Notes: generated by a model from the sequence alone, not told the origin. A stretch of DNA of 64,000 nucleotides from Celeribacter litoreus (GCF_020165855.1 NZ_JAIUFY010000015.1:67316-131315), one strand, 5' to 3'; positions 1 through 8,820 are shown, counted from the stretch's first letter. Translations and numbers: made by a program.

Positions 1-1
1 A

Positions 2-97
2 GAAGCAGAAGCAGAAGCAGAAGCAGAAGCAGAAGCAGAAGCAGAAGCAGAAGCAGAAGCAGAAGCAGAAGCAGAAGCCGAAGCCGAAGCCGAAGCC
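2..97 (+). repeat. In-frame hexanucleotide tandem repeat (GAAGCA/GAAGCC)
   Basis: Twelve perfect GAAGCA copies (2-73) are followed by four GAAGCC copies (74-97), and the array continues off the left edge. Each unit encodes Glu-Ala, so slippage would change protein length by dipeptides without a frameshift. The third-position switch from A to C is synonymous, which suggests two separate expansions. Confidence 0.95.
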
Positions 98-1102
98 GAA
101 CTTGCCGTTGAGAGCGAAGTTGACGCGCCGAAGCCCGAGGGAATTGAGAACCCGTACGCGCGCTACACACCGCCGGTTGAAGACGGTTCCGGAGAGGAGG
201 CCGCGGAAAAGGTCGCCACCGCGGAAGAGCCTGCGCCAGAGGTCGCCGAAGTTGCGGAAGATTATTCCGATGATCTGACGGTCGAAGATGCCGCTCTTGA
301 TGACGAGCCGGAGGCGCTTGAGATCAGTGACGATGAGGCTGCGGCAGAAGCTGCCCTCCCTGAAGAGGCTGCCGAGACTGCGGACCTGATCGAAGAGACG
401 GACGCCGCACCAGAAGACGCCGCTCTGACGGAAGAGCCGAATGCGCTCGACGACGTGGAGATTGAAGAGATCGCTTTCGAAGGCGTTGAAGACAAGGCCG
501 AAGAAGTGTCGGAAGATGCGACAGTCGCGGAAGAGGCAGAGCCGGAAGCCGTCGCTGAGATCGAAAGCGCGGAGTCCGCGGAAGAAGAAGTCGTTGTCGA
601 AGAGACCTCCGAAGATGACGCCGAGATTGAGCTAGATACCACCTCGGAAGAGATTTCGGACTCTATTGAAGACTTCGAAGAGGAAACCGTCGAGGCGGCT
701 GCGCCCTTCGATGATCCGGAAAGCTACGCCGATAATGCGGAAGAGAGCGAGGAAGCCGACTTCGAGGATGAAAGCCTCCTGTCTTCGGTAATGCTCGGCG
801 CGAGCATTGAGCCGACGCACGACTTTGACGAGGAGACTGTCGAAGACGCATCGGAGACCGAAGAGGCCGTTGAAGACCCCATTGCGGAAGAGGTTGAAGA
901 CGCGACAGAGGAACCTGCGGACGCCGAAAATCTCTTCACTGCCGATGAGGACTTCATGGATGAGGCCGCGCTCCGCGATCTCGTGACGCAAGTCATCCGT
1001 GAGGAACTTCAGGGAGAACTGGGCCAGCGCATCACGCGCAATGTCCGTCTGCTCGTCCGTCGCGAAGTGCTCCGCGCGCTCAATCTGCGTGAGATGGAAT
1101 AA
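2..1102 (+). CDS. Acidic Glu/Ala-rich protein with a conserved helical C-terminus (5' end outside window)
   Basis: The frame is open from the first complete codon to TAA at 1100-1102, so this is the C-terminal 366 residues of a longer protein. It begins with a pure Glu-Ala repeat and continues as a low-complexity region dominated by Glu, Asp, Ala and Val, probably disordered. Only the last 45 or so residues look folded: an amphipathic helical tail rich in Arg and Leu (DLVTQVIREELQ, then ITRNVRLLVRREVLRAL). The plan of a long acidic linker plus short basic C-terminal helices resembles polar organizer proteins of the PopZ/DUF2497 type in alphaproteobacteria. That likeness is inference from architecture only, and a generic acidic scaffold protein is equally possible. 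The stop lies 2 bp from the convergent cobQ stop, with no terminator visible. Confidence 0.75.
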   Translation, partial: EAEAEAEAEAEAEAEAEAEAEAEAEAEAEAEAELAVESEVDAPKPEGIENPYARYTPPVEDGSGEEAAEKVATAEEPAPEVAEVAEDYSDDLTVEDAALDDEPEALEISDDEAAAEAALPEEAAETADLIEETDAAPEDAALTEEPNALDDVEIEEIAFEGVEDKAEEVSEDATVAEEAEPEAVAEIESAESAEEEVVVEETSEDDAEIELDTTSEEISDSIEDFEEETVEAAAPFDDPESYADNAEESEEADFEDESLLSSVMLGASIEPTHDFDEETVEDASETEEAVEDPIAEEVEDATEEPADAENLFTADEDFMDEAALRDLVTQVIREELQGELGQRITRNVRLLVRREVLRALNLREME

Positions 1103-1104
1103 CG

Positions 1105-2553
1105 CTAAATCTTACCTGCGAGACCCATCAGACCGTCAAGGTCGAGGTGGGTCTCCATATGATCGGCTAGAGCCTCTAGGGCCTTTTCCACGCCGCCTTC
1201 GAAATCGGTCAAACCGTCCGTGACGCCGAGGCGCGCCAGATAGGCGGCGCGAAACGCGTCCGACGCGAAAAGCCCGTGGAGATAACACCCGAGCACCTTT
1301 CCGTCCGCACTCATAGCGCCTTCGCTGCGTCCCTCAACTGTCAGCCAAGGTCGCGCATCCGGCCCGAAGGTGCGCCCGATATGTATTTCATAGGCGCTGA
1401 CCTCATGACCCGTCGCAAGATCAATGGCGCATACCGCGGCGAGGCGCTTATCCCCGCTCATCACCGTTTCGACGTCGAGTAGGCCCAGGCCCTCATGGCG
1501 CCCCGCATGGCCCTCAATCCCGTCGGGATCGTCGATCCAGCGTCCAAGCATCTGATACCCGCCACAAATTCCGAGGACATGCCCGCCACGTCGCACATGC
1601 GCCAAGAGATCAATGTCCCAGCCCTGCGCACGGAAGAATTTCAGATCGCCAATGGTGGATTTCGTGCCGGGGATGAGCACGAGATCGGCATCTCCGGGGA
1701 GCGGGTGCCCGGCTTCAATGATCTCGACAGTGATGTCCAACTCTGCGGCCAGGGGATCGAGGTCATCGAAGTTCGCGATACGAGAGAGGCGCGGGACAGC
1801 GATCTTGATCTCGCCGGTGCCGCGCGAGGAAATGTCCATCACATCTTCGGCGGGCAGTCGGTGGGCCTGATCGAACCACGGGAGCGTACCGAGATCGATC
1901 CAGCCGGTACGGCTCGCAATCTCGCGCGCGCCGTCTGCAAAGAGGCTCACATCGCCACGGAATTTGTTCACCGCAAAGCCCTTGATCCGCGCGCGGTCGC
2001 CCTCTGGCAGGACTGCGTGGGTGCCGACCAGTTGCGCGATCACGCCGCCACGGTCGATGTCGCCGATCAAGACGACAGGCACGTTGGCGGCCTCTGCAAA
2101 GCCCATGTTGGCAATGTCTCCGGTGCGGAGGTTGATTTCAGCGGGGCTGCCGGCGCCTTCTACTACGATGAGGTCGGCGGTGTCTGCGAGGCGCGTGAAG
2201 CTCTCCAGCACTTTCGGCATCAGCGTTGATTTCATCTTGCCGTAGTCGCGCGCCTTGAGGGTGGCGAGGCGTTTTCCCTGAACCACGACCTGTGCGCCGA
2301 CGTCGGTCTCTGGTTTGAGCAGGACAGGGTTCATGTCTGTGTGCGGCGATAGACGGCAGGCGCGTGCCTGGAGCGCCTGCGCGCGTCCGATCTCTCCGCC
2401 GTCCACGGTCACGGCGGCGTTGTTCGACATGTTCTGAGGTTTGAAAGGGGCGACGCGCAGACCGCGACGCGTCATCGCGCGACAGATGCCGGCGACCAAC
2501 ATGGACTTGCCCACGTTGGAACCTGCGCCTTGAATCATGATCGCCTTGGTCAT
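1105..2553 (-). CDS. cobQ: Cobyric acid synthase CobQ
   Basis: CobQ amidates the b, d, e and g side chains of adenosylcobyrinic acid a,c-diamide using glutamine and ATP, late in cobalamin synthesis. The 482-residue length is normal. The N-terminal synthetase domain carries the modified P-loop GAGSNVGKS at residues 9-17 and the segment [12 protein letters not shown] that follows it in the family. The C-terminal triad-type glutamine amidotransferase domain has its nucleophile in GICGGYQ (Cys330). No other cobalamin gene is in the window, so cobQ stands apart from the rest of the pathway here. The 60-bp upstream gap is too short to hold a cobalamin riboswitch. The gene runs in the same direction as the upstream cupin gene and may be cotranscribed with it. 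Confidence 0.95.
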   Translation of the reverse strand: MTKAIMIQGAGSNVGKSMLVAGICRAMTRRGLRVAPFKPQNMSNNAAVTVDGGEIGRAQALQARACRLSPHTDMNPVLLKPETDVGAQVVVQGKRLATLKARDYGKMKSTLMPKVLESFTRLADTADLIVVEGAGSPAEINLRTGDIANMGFAEAANVPVVLIGDIDRGGVIAQLVGTHAVLPEGDRARIKGFAVNKFRGDVSLFADGAREIASRTGWIDLGTLPWFDQAHRLPAEDVMDISSRGTGEIKIAVPRLSRIANFDDLDPLAAELDITVEIIEAGHPLPGDADLVLIPGTKSTIGDLKFFRAQGWDIDLLAHVRRGGHVLGICGGYQMLGRWIDDPDGIEGHAGRHEGLGLLDVETVMSGDKRLAAVCAIDLATGHEVSAYEIHIGRTFGPDARPWLTVEGRSEGAMSADGKVLGCYLHGLFASDAFRAAYLARLGVTDGLTDFEGGVEKALEALADHMETHLDLDGLMGLAGKI

Positions 2554-2613
2554 GCTGCCTCTCCCTTGGTCGGGCTTATGAGTAAGCGAGTGACGAGAGA
2601 GAGAAAAGGGGGA

Positions 2614-3105
2614 TCAGTCCTCACCTGATCCACGACGGCGGATGTCTGGGTAGGGGGTGCCGTCGAGGTGATTGTAGAAGTTCTCTGATGCGGTATCCGC
2701 CATGAGATCAAGCCCCGGATAGAAGGCCCGTTCGCCGTCTCTGCGCGAACCAACCTCAAGCACAACAACGTCCGCCTTCGTGTCGTTGCGCAAGCAGTGA
2801 CCGATTTCTTCACCTGCCTTAAAGCCCGCGCAGTCACCGGGTGACAGATGCTCCTCGGTGTCGCCGTAAACGAGCGTGGGGTGGCCTTCCAGGATGTAGA
2901 CGAACTCGTCTTCTTTCTCATGCCAATGGGGCAGGGCAGAGGCGCAGCCCGGCGGTAGTGTTGTCAGGTTGACCCCGAACTGGGTGAGGCCCGCCTGATC
3001 GCCGAGGGCGCGCTTGATGCGGTCGCGGGTGCCGAGATGGTGAGGCGCCGGATAAAGAGTGCCGACTTTCGGAGTGATACTCGCAACATCAATTTTCTTA
3101 CTCAT
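2614..3105 (-). CDS. Cupin-domain protein
   Basis: A 163-residue single-domain cupin. The metal-binding first motif is visible as PHWHEKEDEFVYILEG, followed by the second-motif region GDCAGFKAGEEIGHCLRN, which supplies the third His. Small bacterial cupins of this form bind a divalent metal and act as isomerases, dioxygenases or sugar-binding proteins, and nothing here identifies the substrate. An in-frame ATG seven codons upstream (3126) exists, but AAGGAG lies just before the ATG at 3105, so 3105 is preferred. The gene precedes cobQ on the same strand by about 60 bp. A cytosolic location is expected because no signal peptide is seen. Confidence 0.8.
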   Translation of the reverse strand: MSKKIDVASITPKVGTLYPAPHHLGTRDRIKRALGDQAGLTQFGVNLTTLPPGCASALPHWHEKEDEFVYILEGHPTLVYGDTEEHLSPGDCAGFKAGEEIGHCLRNDTKADVVVLEVGSRRDGERAFYPGLDLMADTASENFYNHLDGTPYPDIRRRGSGED

Positions 3106-3142
3106 GAAACGCTCCTTTCCCTCCATCCTGCACGCAAACGAA

Positions 3143-3174
3143 AAGACGCGCCAGCAGTCAGCCAGGCGCGTCTT
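3143..3174 (-). terminator. Rho-independent terminator after the 3198-3518 gene
   Basis: Perfect 10-bp inverted repeat (AAGACGCGCC and GGCGCGTCTT) with a 12-nt loop. Read on the minus strand it ends in a T-rich stretch. It separates the small conserved gene from the cupin gene. Confidence 0.8.
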
Positions 3175-3197
3175 GTTCTAATGTGCAAAGGTGCGTT

Positions 3198-3518
3198 TTA
3201 AGCTGCTTCTGCAGCTTCCAATGCGTGACGGCGTTCGCTTTCCTCGCGCGACAGCGCGACGGAGGTACGAATGCCTTTGGAGACGAATTCCATCAGGCCG
3301 GAGACAACACGTTCAGACGGGTCGATTCCAGCACAGGACAGAACTTCGCGGCCATCACGGGAGCGTGCCCAACGGGCGATTTGCTCCGGACCATTGCCAT
3401 ATTTCTTGTCATCGGCAATCGCATCATCAAGAGCAGCCAACACAACTGCCGCAAACAGTTTGCGGGCGCGTTGTCCTTGCTCGTAATTGAATGCGGTGCC
3501 ATCCACGAACTCAGCCAT
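3198..3518 (-). CDS. Conserved small Rhodobacteraceae protein (DUF6280-like)
   Basis: A 106-residue soluble, charged protein beginning [11 protein letters not shown] and ending with a Glu/Ala-rich helix. I recognise it as a protein conserved in roseobacters (the DUF6280 assignment is from memory), with no known function. An upstream in-frame start at 3596 would add 26 residues of poor coding quality. The ATG at 3518 has AAGGA at good spacing and is preferred. Two cysteines are absent from any recognisable metal-site pattern. The gene is transcribed divergently from efp across a 235-bp region that contains a 19-bp palindrome, and it is followed by its own terminator. Confidence 0.75.
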   Translation of the reverse strand: MAEFVDGTAFNYEQGQRARKLFAAVVLAALDDAIADDKKYGNGPEQIARWARSRDGREVLSCAGIDPSERVVSGLMEFVSKGIRTSVALSREESERRHALEAAEAA

Positions 3519-3600
3519 GGTTTTTCCTTGTATTATTGCTCTTGTCTTTCTGGCGTGCGGGGCCTTATGGCACTTTTGTGACGATTCGGATACCATCCAT

Positions 3601-3619
3601 TTGCATATCTATTATGCAA
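3601..3619. promoter_or_regulatory. 19-bp palindrome in the divergent promoter region upstream of efp
   Basis: TTGCATA and TATGCAA form a perfect 7-bp inverted repeat with a 5-nt spacer. It lies in an AT-rich stretch between two divergent genes, as expected for an operator, but the regulator is unknown. Confidence 0.4.
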
Positions 3620-3753
3620 TATCATCATGCCTTGGGCGACAGCTTCAAATGAGCCAGACGGATGCCACGACGCGCGAGCGCCTTGTCAGCCGGCGACTGG
3701 ACAGATATAGGGTGCCCCAATCTATCTTCAACCAATTCCCACGGTTTAGTGAC

Positions 3754-4317
3754 ATGCCCAAAATCAACGGTAACGAAATCCGCCCCGGCAACGTGCTGGA
3801 ACATGACGGTGGCCTTTGGGCCGCAGTGAAAGTCGACCACGTGAAGCCCGGTAAAGGCGGCGCCTTTGCTCAGGTCGAAATGAAGAACCTGCGCGACGGT
3901 CGCAAGCTTAACGAACGCTTCCGCTCTGCCGACAAAGTCGAGCGCGTGCGCCTCGAGCAGAAAGACATGCAGTTCCTCTATGAGAGCGACGGCCTTCTGA
4001 ACATCATGGACACCGAGACCTACGATCAGGTCACGATCCCGGCCGACATTCTCGGCGAGCGTCGCCCGTTCCTGCAGGATGGTATGACCATCGTGGTTGA
4101 GTTCTACGAAGAAGAGGCGCTTAACGCGACTTTGCCGCAGAAAGTCACCTGCAAGATCGTGGAAACCGAGCCGGTCGTCAAAGGTCAGACTGCCGCGAAC
4201 TCCTTCAAACCGGCGATCCTTGATAATGGCGTCCGCGTCATGGTTCCGCCCTTCGTTGGCACCGACGAGGACATCGTCGTAAACACCGAAACGATGGAAT
4301 ACTCCGAGCGCGCCTAA
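3754..4317 (+). CDS. efp: Elongation factor P
   Basis: EF-P binds the ribosome between the P and E sites and relieves stalling at proline stretches. The 187-residue product has the three-barrel family layout. The loop [10 protein letters not shown] places Lys34 at the position that is beta-lysylated or otherwise modified in other bacteria. No epmA or epmB modification gene is in the window, so the modification route cannot be stated. The open frame extends upstream to 3487, but the family N-terminus [13 protein letters not shown] fixes the start at 3754, and the upstream extension has no homology-like character. No strong Shine-Dalgarno sequence is seen. A terminator follows directly. Confidence 0.97.
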   Translation: MPKINGNEIRPGNVLEHDGGLWAAVKVDHVKPGKGGAFAQVEMKNLRDGRKLNERFRSADKVERVRLEQKDMQFLYESDGLLNIMDTETYDQVTIPADILGERRPFLQDGMTIVVEFYEEEALNATLPQKVTCKIVETEPVVKGQTAANSFKPAILDNGVRVMVPPFVGTDEDIVVNTETMEYSERA

Positions 4318-4342
4318 TCGCGTCGCACGGAATGAATGACAA

Positions 4343-4368
4343 AGGCCGCCTCATCGGGCGGCCTTTTT
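4343..4368 (+). terminator. Rho-independent terminator after efp
   Basis: AAGGCCGCC pairs with GGCGGCCTT across a short loop and is followed by TTTTTGTTT on the plus strand. It may also serve the convergent gene ending at 4390. Confidence 0.9.
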
Positions 4369-4389
4369 GTTTGCAGTGGCTTTTTGCTT

Positions 4390-5076
4390 TCAAAGCACCA
4401 AGAGTTTCCGTTTGATCAGCTTCTCAATGACCTTCGCGCCATAGGCGGTCGAGCCATGATGCCCGTCTGCCAGGATATAACTTGGCGGACACAGGCCTGT
4501 TGATTTGTCGAAAATATCTTGCTGCGGATCGTAGGCGGACACACCTAGTTCGCGATAGTGCTCAATCACGATGTTGCGCGACATATCGGCATTCGTTGCT
4601 CTTGCTACCCGAGGCGGCGCAACAATGGTCAACGGCACTTTCTGCCGTATCAAGCGCCGCGCCAATCGAAAATGGCGCGCGCGACCATCGACCACGATGT
4701 CTCTAAGCATAGATTTGGACATGAAATTCTGATCGTCTTCATAGACCAGATCCTCTTGAAAGACGCGGTGTTTATTCCAGCCGATCGGCGCGGTCAGGCG
4801 TCCGAGGTGAAATCCGACCGTAGACAGTACAGGCAGGCCGCTCGCGAACACATCTTTCACGCCGAGTTCGGCCCGCAACGCATCAAGGCGCTTCTTCGCT
4901 GCGGGGACGGCACGGATTTCGAACCCGTTGTTGCCAATCACAAACCGTTTGTCGTGCCAGCCTGCACCGGAAAACTGGATCGTCGCGACGCGATACCCGA
5001 GTTTTTCCGCGCCATTCATGAGCGCGAGCGTATGGCTGTCCCCAAGGATGAGAAAGTCGTAGGGCTTATCGCTCAT
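4390..5076 (-). CDS. SGNH-fold hydrolase-like protein
   Basis: A 228-residue protein with an N-terminal block I motif, FLILGDSHTLAL, where Ser14 would be the nucleophile. Near the C-terminus the DGHHG segment is in the place of the catalytic Asp-x-x-His block. This arrangement is typical of SGNH acyl-esterases and acyltransferase-associated domains acting on surface polysaccharides. Its start overlaps the end of the GSCFA gene by 11 bp, so the two are translationally coupled and probably work on the same substrate. No signal peptide is seen, so a cytosolic location is likely. The exact substrate is unknown. Confidence 0.7.
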   Translation of the reverse strand: MSDKPYDFLILGDSHTLALMNGAEKLGYRVATIQFSGAGWHDKRFVIGNNGFEIRAVPAAKKRLDALRAELGVKDVFASGLPVLSTVGFHLGRLTAPIGWNKHRVFQEDLVYEDDQNFMSKSMLRDIVVDGRARHFRLARRLIRQKVPLTIVAPPRVARATNADMSRNIVIEHYRELGVSAYDPQQDIFDKSTGLCPPSYILADGHHGSTAYGAKVIEKLIKRKLLVL

Positions 5077-6169
5077 TGAACTTGTCCAAAATCATTTCTT
5101 CGCACACGAGTTCCTCTTGCGACAGTTCACGCTCAGAGGCGGCCTGTGCCTCCGCAACGGCATCTTTTTCCGAGCTGTGGCGTGCGCTTCCGGAGAGATC
5201 AAGACCGGAGAAGAAGTGCTTCATCACGAGTTCGACGCCTTGTGGCGCGATCGAGCGCATGTTCGGCTCAAAGAATGCGGCGCGGGTCGGGGGCGCTGCG
5301 ATAATCTCGTAGGACGGAAAGTAATCAACGGTGTCATCCGTCTGCGCCAGATGACCGGCCACCGCTCGCAGAACCGATTTGGAATACTGCGTCGCGACCA
5401 GAACATGGTCGCCAGATGCCGTCGCCACCAATGGCACGGGCGAGACAGTCAGAAGTACACGTAAATCCGCGTTCAGCCCGCGCATCGTTTCGAAGGCCTT
5501 CGTGAGACCTTCGAGGATTTCCGGGTAGGTGTAATTATGGAACTGATGGGCGTCGGGATCGAAGGTGCCGATGCCTGTTCCCGGACAGATCGAATAGGTT
5601 TGGCCCGTCTTCGAATTGATCCATCCCTCTGTCAGGCCCAGCGTGAATACGAACACGTCGCTCTGTGTAATGCAGCGCGCAAAAGAGCGTGCAGTAGAGG
5701 CGACGGATGCTTGGGCCTCTTCCTTGCTGATAAATCCGTTTGGTTCGATTCTGGGGCGGAGCATGTCGTGCCAGCGCCCGTTCCCGTCCTCCCAGTATTC
5801 GACTGAAGCCGCGTCCCGAAGGCCGGCCGCCAATTCAACCCAGACGAGAAGCTGGGCCGCCGTGTAGATGTTTCCTGTTCGTGCAGAGAAAACACCGTAG
5901 TTGTATTTACTGGCGATATGGTCAGGGGTCTTTCCGGGTGCGGGCTCTCCATTAAACCAATTCATTTCGCGCGACAGAAGTGCGCGGCTGATATGTTGGG
6001 CGAAGCAAGAGCCGAATGTTGAAAATCGCGCGTCTTTTGGCAGTTTCCAAGCGGAGGACCAGAGATTGCGGTAGCCGAAAAGCCCTGCTTCGGCGACCCC
6101 GGTCCGCCAAAAGGCACTGGGAGGCAAATCGCGATAAGGATTGTCCGGTTTGTCTGATTTGTGTGCCAT
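5066..6169 (-). CDS. GSCFA-domain protein
   Basis: The 367-residue product carries the family signature FSTFGSCFAQHI near residue 48, followed by a block ending SKYNYGVFSARTGNIYTA. GSCFA proteins have an SGNH-like fold and are often found with capsule or exopolysaccharide genes, but their chemistry is not established. A TTG at 6175 is possible. The ATG at 6169 is preferred because a GGAG lies nine bases before it. The gene overlaps the downstream SGNH gene and forms a two-gene unit with it. An 87-bp gap separates it from the fructosamine-kinase-like gene upstream. Confidence 0.85.
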   Translation of the reverse strand: MAHKSDKPDNPYRDLPPSAFWRTGVAEAGLFGYRNLWSSAWKLPKDARFSTFGSCFAQHISRALLSREMNWFNGEPAPGKTPDHIASKYNYGVFSARTGNIYTAAQLLVWVELAAGLRDAASVEYWEDGNGRWHDMLRPRIEPNGFISKEEAQASVASTARSFARCITQSDVFVFTLGLTEGWINSKTGQTYSICPGTGIGTFDPDAHQFHNYTYPEILEGLTKAFETMRGLNADLRVLLTVSPVPLVATASGDHVLVATQYSKSVLRAVAGHLAQTDDTVDYFPSYEIIAAPPTRAAFFEPNMRSIAPQGVELVMKHFFSGLDLSGSARHSSEKDAVAEAQAASERELSQEELVCEEMILDKFNER

Positions 6170-6262
6170 ACTCAAAAACTCCGGACATGAAATTCCCGAG
6201 CAGTATCGGCAAAGAAAATGACGGAACGCAACCGAAACATGGGCATATTTATGAAGCTTTTC

Positions 6263-7057
6263 TCACAGGTAGGGAACGAGGCAACGCTCTACGAGACCGC
6301 GATATCCATCACCGAAAAGGGCAAGGTGCACAAGGGCCGGGAAGAGTTGGTAGAGGGGGCGGCGCGCGTGCCAATCCGAGGCGGGCTCTCCATACCCTTC
6401 CCAGAACGCAGGGGGAGGGGCGCCAAAGAGGTGAAGCATTGCCAGATCGACTTCCGCATCTCCGTGGTAGCACGCCGGATCAATGAACTGTGCGCCTCGG
6501 GTCGAGAACAGAAGATTCCCGCTCCACAGATCGCCATGCAGAAGGTTAGTGGCATTGTGCGGGATAAGCTCCGGCAATCGGTCGCATACGCGCTCCAGAC
6601 GGGACCCTATGTCGGGGAATAGCTCTGCGAAGGGCAGGAGGCGCCGTTCCGCCCAGAATGACGGCCAGTCTGTTGCTGGACGATTGTTGAGCTTCACTGA
6701 CCCGAACGCGTAGTCTTCAGTCCAACCATTCTGCGGTGATTGCGTCTCGTGCAGCGTGCGCAGGGCTGCGCCTGCCTCGATCCAGCCCTGTGCCGTTGGC
6801 GGAACTTCACTGAGGTGCTCCATCACGATCAAGGTATCGGTGGCTGCGATAACCGCGGGCACCGGAGCGCCAGCCTTGGCCATCTCACGGAGCATCCGCG
6901 CCTCTATCCCGACGTGCTGACCTGATTTCGCGACAACGGTCTCGTGATCGCTCTCGAAACGGAAAACATCGGAGAGATCCCCGCCATGCAGCGGAGCAAT
7001 CGACCGGACCTGAAAACCAAGATGCTCAAGAGCGGTTCTCAGGTCCGTCGACGACAT
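6263..7057 (-). CDS. Fructosamine kinase family protein
   Basis: A 264-residue member of the fructosamine/ketosamine-3-kinase family, which has an aminoglycoside-phosphotransferase fold. The catalytic loop reads LLHGDLWSGNLLF and the metal-binding segment reads FIDPACYHGDAEVDLAM, both near residues 170-200. The N-terminal HGGDLSDVFRF and VVAKSG segments match the glycine-rich loop and the nucleotide-binding Lys. Family members phosphorylate protein-bound fructosamines or free ketosamines so that they break down (deglycation repair). The start codon is one base from the stop of the upstream BKACE gene, so the pair is an operon. Confidence 0.88.
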   Translation of the reverse strand: MSSTDLRTALEHLGFQVRSIAPLHGGDLSDVFRFESDHETVVAKSGQHVGIEARMLREMAKAGAPVPAVIAATDTLIVMEHLSEVPPTAQGWIEAGAALRTLHETQSPQNGWTEDYAFGSVKLNNRPATDWPSFWAERRLLPFAELFPDIGSRLERVCDRLPELIPHNATNLLHGDLWSGNLLFSTRGAQFIDPACYHGDAEVDLAMLHLFGAPPPAFWEGYGEPASDWHARRPLYQLFPALVHLALFGDGYRGLVERCLVPYL

Positions 7058-7058
7058 T

Positions 7059-7904
7059 TTATACAGCGCTCAACCCGAGGATCTCGCGGGCCTGAGCCGC
7101 TGTCGCGATCGGGCGCTCAACCTTTTCGGCCTCTTTGACAGCCAGCTCGACCAAGGCCGCGTTGGACGGCGCCAATGTGGTCTTGTTGATCCGGATGTTG
7201 TCCTCGAGCCCCGTGCGCAGGTGCCCCCCCGCGGCGGCGGCCCAAGAGTTCAGCTCAAGCTGATGACGCCCCACACCCGCTGCACACCACGGCGCGTCCT
7301 CGCCAAAGAGGTGTTTGACAGTCTCCACATAGAAATCAAACACGCGCTTCTCGGCGGGCATCGCGTTCTTCACGCCCATCACGAACTGCACATAGGGCGT
7401 GCCTTTGAGTTGTCCGCGATCTGCCATGAGCTTGGCGTGATAGATGTGGGACAGATCGAAGGCTTCGATCTCCGGCTTCACGCCGTAGGTGAGCATCTCG
7501 GAGGCGAGCCAATCCACAAGATCCGGCGGGTTCTCATAAACGCGGGTCGGGAAGTTGTTCGAGCCGACAGAGAGCGACGCCATCGGCGGACGCAAGGGCA
7601 GCATGCCACCGCGTGTCGTGCCCGCACCGGACCGGCCGCCCGTAGACATTTGCACGATCATACCCGGACAGTTTGCCTCGATGCCTTCTTTCAGGCGCGC
7701 AAATCGTTCCGGGTCCGAGGTCGGTTTGCCTTCGTCGTCACGGACGTGGCAGTGGGCGATGGTTGCGCCCGCTTCAAAAGCTTCCTGCGTGCTTTCGACC
7801 TGCTCCGCGATGGTGATCGGAACGGCGGGGTTGTCGGCTTTCGTGGGCAGAGAGCCCGTGATCGCGACGCAGATGATACATGGCTTTCCGGTGACTTCAC
7901 TCAT
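7059..7904 (-). CDS. BKACE family beta-keto acid cleavage enzyme (DUF849)
   Basis: A 281-residue TIM-barrel protein of the 3-keto-5-aminohexanoate cleavage family. These zinc enzymes condense a beta-keto acid with acetyl-CoA and release acetoacetate plus a new CoA ester. The zinc ligand pair is visible in IAHCHVRDDEG near residue 47, and the substrate-carboxylate loop in QMSTGGRSG. The family has many substrate classes, including kynurenine-, lysine- and carnitine-derived acids, and the class cannot be settled by eye. The ATG at 7904 has GGGGGA upstream. It is followed by the fructosamine-kinase-like gene with a 1-bp gap. Confidence 0.9.
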   Translation of the reverse strand: MSEVTGKPCIICVAITGSLPTKADNPAVPITIAEQVESTQEAFEAGATIAHCHVRDDEGKPTSDPERFARLKEGIEANCPGMIVQMSTGGRSGAGTTRGGMLPLRPPMASLSVGSNNFPTRVYENPPDLVDWLASEMLTYGVKPEIEAFDLSHIYHAKLMADRGQLKGTPYVQFVMGVKNAMPAEKRVFDFYVETVKHLFGEDAPWCAAGVGRHQLELNSWAAAAGGHLRTGLEDNIRINKTTLAPSNAALVELAVKEAEKVERPIATAAQAREILGLSAV

Positions 7905-8006
7905 GGCATCCCCCGAGGCACTGATTGACGGTCATTGGCTCCTCCCAGTCTGGTTCGAAGCCATCATGCCGCGTCCATTCCCTCTTGGAAAGCAAGAGTT
8001 TGGGTG

Positions 8007-8741
8007 TCAGGCGCTAACCTTGGCCTCGCCCGCGGTGAGCGGACCTTTCGCACGGTCGAACCGCAGATAGGCGATAGCCTTGTCGCCGGACTGGGTGAAC
8101 AGCGTGCCTGCCGTTTTGCCGCTCTCGGTCACGATTTCCGTGCCTACGGGTGCACTGCCGTCGATCGCGACAGTCTTGAGCCCCTTGCGCAATTCGGTTT
8201 TGTGCTTCATCCGCGCCGTGACTTCCTGACCGACGTAGCAGCCTTTTTTGAAATCGACGCCGTGAAGACGATCAAACCCGGCCTCGAGGATAAACGTATC
8301 GGGCGTCAGCTCTGCGCCGAACTCCGGAATGCAGTGTTCGACACGGATCGCATCCCAATCGGCCTCCTCGGACGGACGGCCATCATAGGCACGCCACCCC
8401 ATTTCGGGCGCACGCGGGTCCGCAAACGCTCCCTCTGGGACTGGTCCGACGCCACGCGATACACTCCGCTCCGTCGGGGTCAGGGTCACTTTGGAGCGCA
8501 GTTTGTACATGGAAAGACGTTTCAGGAGCATCTCTGCCTCGCTTGCGGGAGCATCGAGCAAGATCACGTCGCCCTCGGGGATGAGGAAGAAATCGACGAG
8601 AAATTTCCCCTGCGGCGTGAGCAGCGCGGCGTAGACAGCGCCGTTTTCGAGGCGTTTCACATCGTTTGTGATCAAGCCCTGCAGGAAGTGAACGCGGTCC
8701 TCGCCTGCAATTTCAATCACTTTGCGTGCCTGATTGGTCAT
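8007..8741 (-). CDS. ygfZ: YgfZ/GcvT-domain folate-binding protein
   Basis: A 244-residue relative of the glycine-cleavage T protein. The family hallmark K-G-C-Y-x-G-Q-E is present as KKGCYVGQE near residue 176. YgfZ proteins bind tetrahydrofolate and help maintain iron-sulfur enzymes such as MiaB. The conserved Cys of the signature is needed for function in E. coli. The product is shorter than the E. coli protein, as is usual in this family in alphaproteobacteria. It is transcribed divergently from the glycosyltransferase gene across about 80 bp. Confidence 0.9.
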   Translation of the reverse strand: MTNQARKVIEIAGEDRVHFLQGLITNDVKRLENGAVYAALLTPQGKFLVDFFLIPEGDVILLDAPASEAEMLLKRLSMYKLRSKVTLTPTERSVSRGVGPVPEGAFADPRAPEMGWRAYDGRPSEEADWDAIRVEHCIPEFGAELTPDTFILEAGFDRLHGVDFKKGCYVGQEVTARMKHKTELRKGLKTVAIDGSAPVGTEIVTESGKTAGTLFTQSGDKAIAYLRFDRAKGPLTAGEAKVSA

Positions 8742-8820
8742 CTGAGCCCTTTCCTCATTTACGCACCTTCATATAGGAATGGGGGAACCGAAGAGAAGCG
8801 ACAACTCTGCAGAGGGGCCT

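Noticed and set aside
2-97. CRISPR array
   Set aside because: The repeat has a 6-bp unit, no spacers and codes for protein.
2554-2613. Cobalamin riboswitch upstream of cobQ
   Set aside because: The gap is only 60 bp and has no B12-box-like sequence; riboswitches of this type need about 200 nt.
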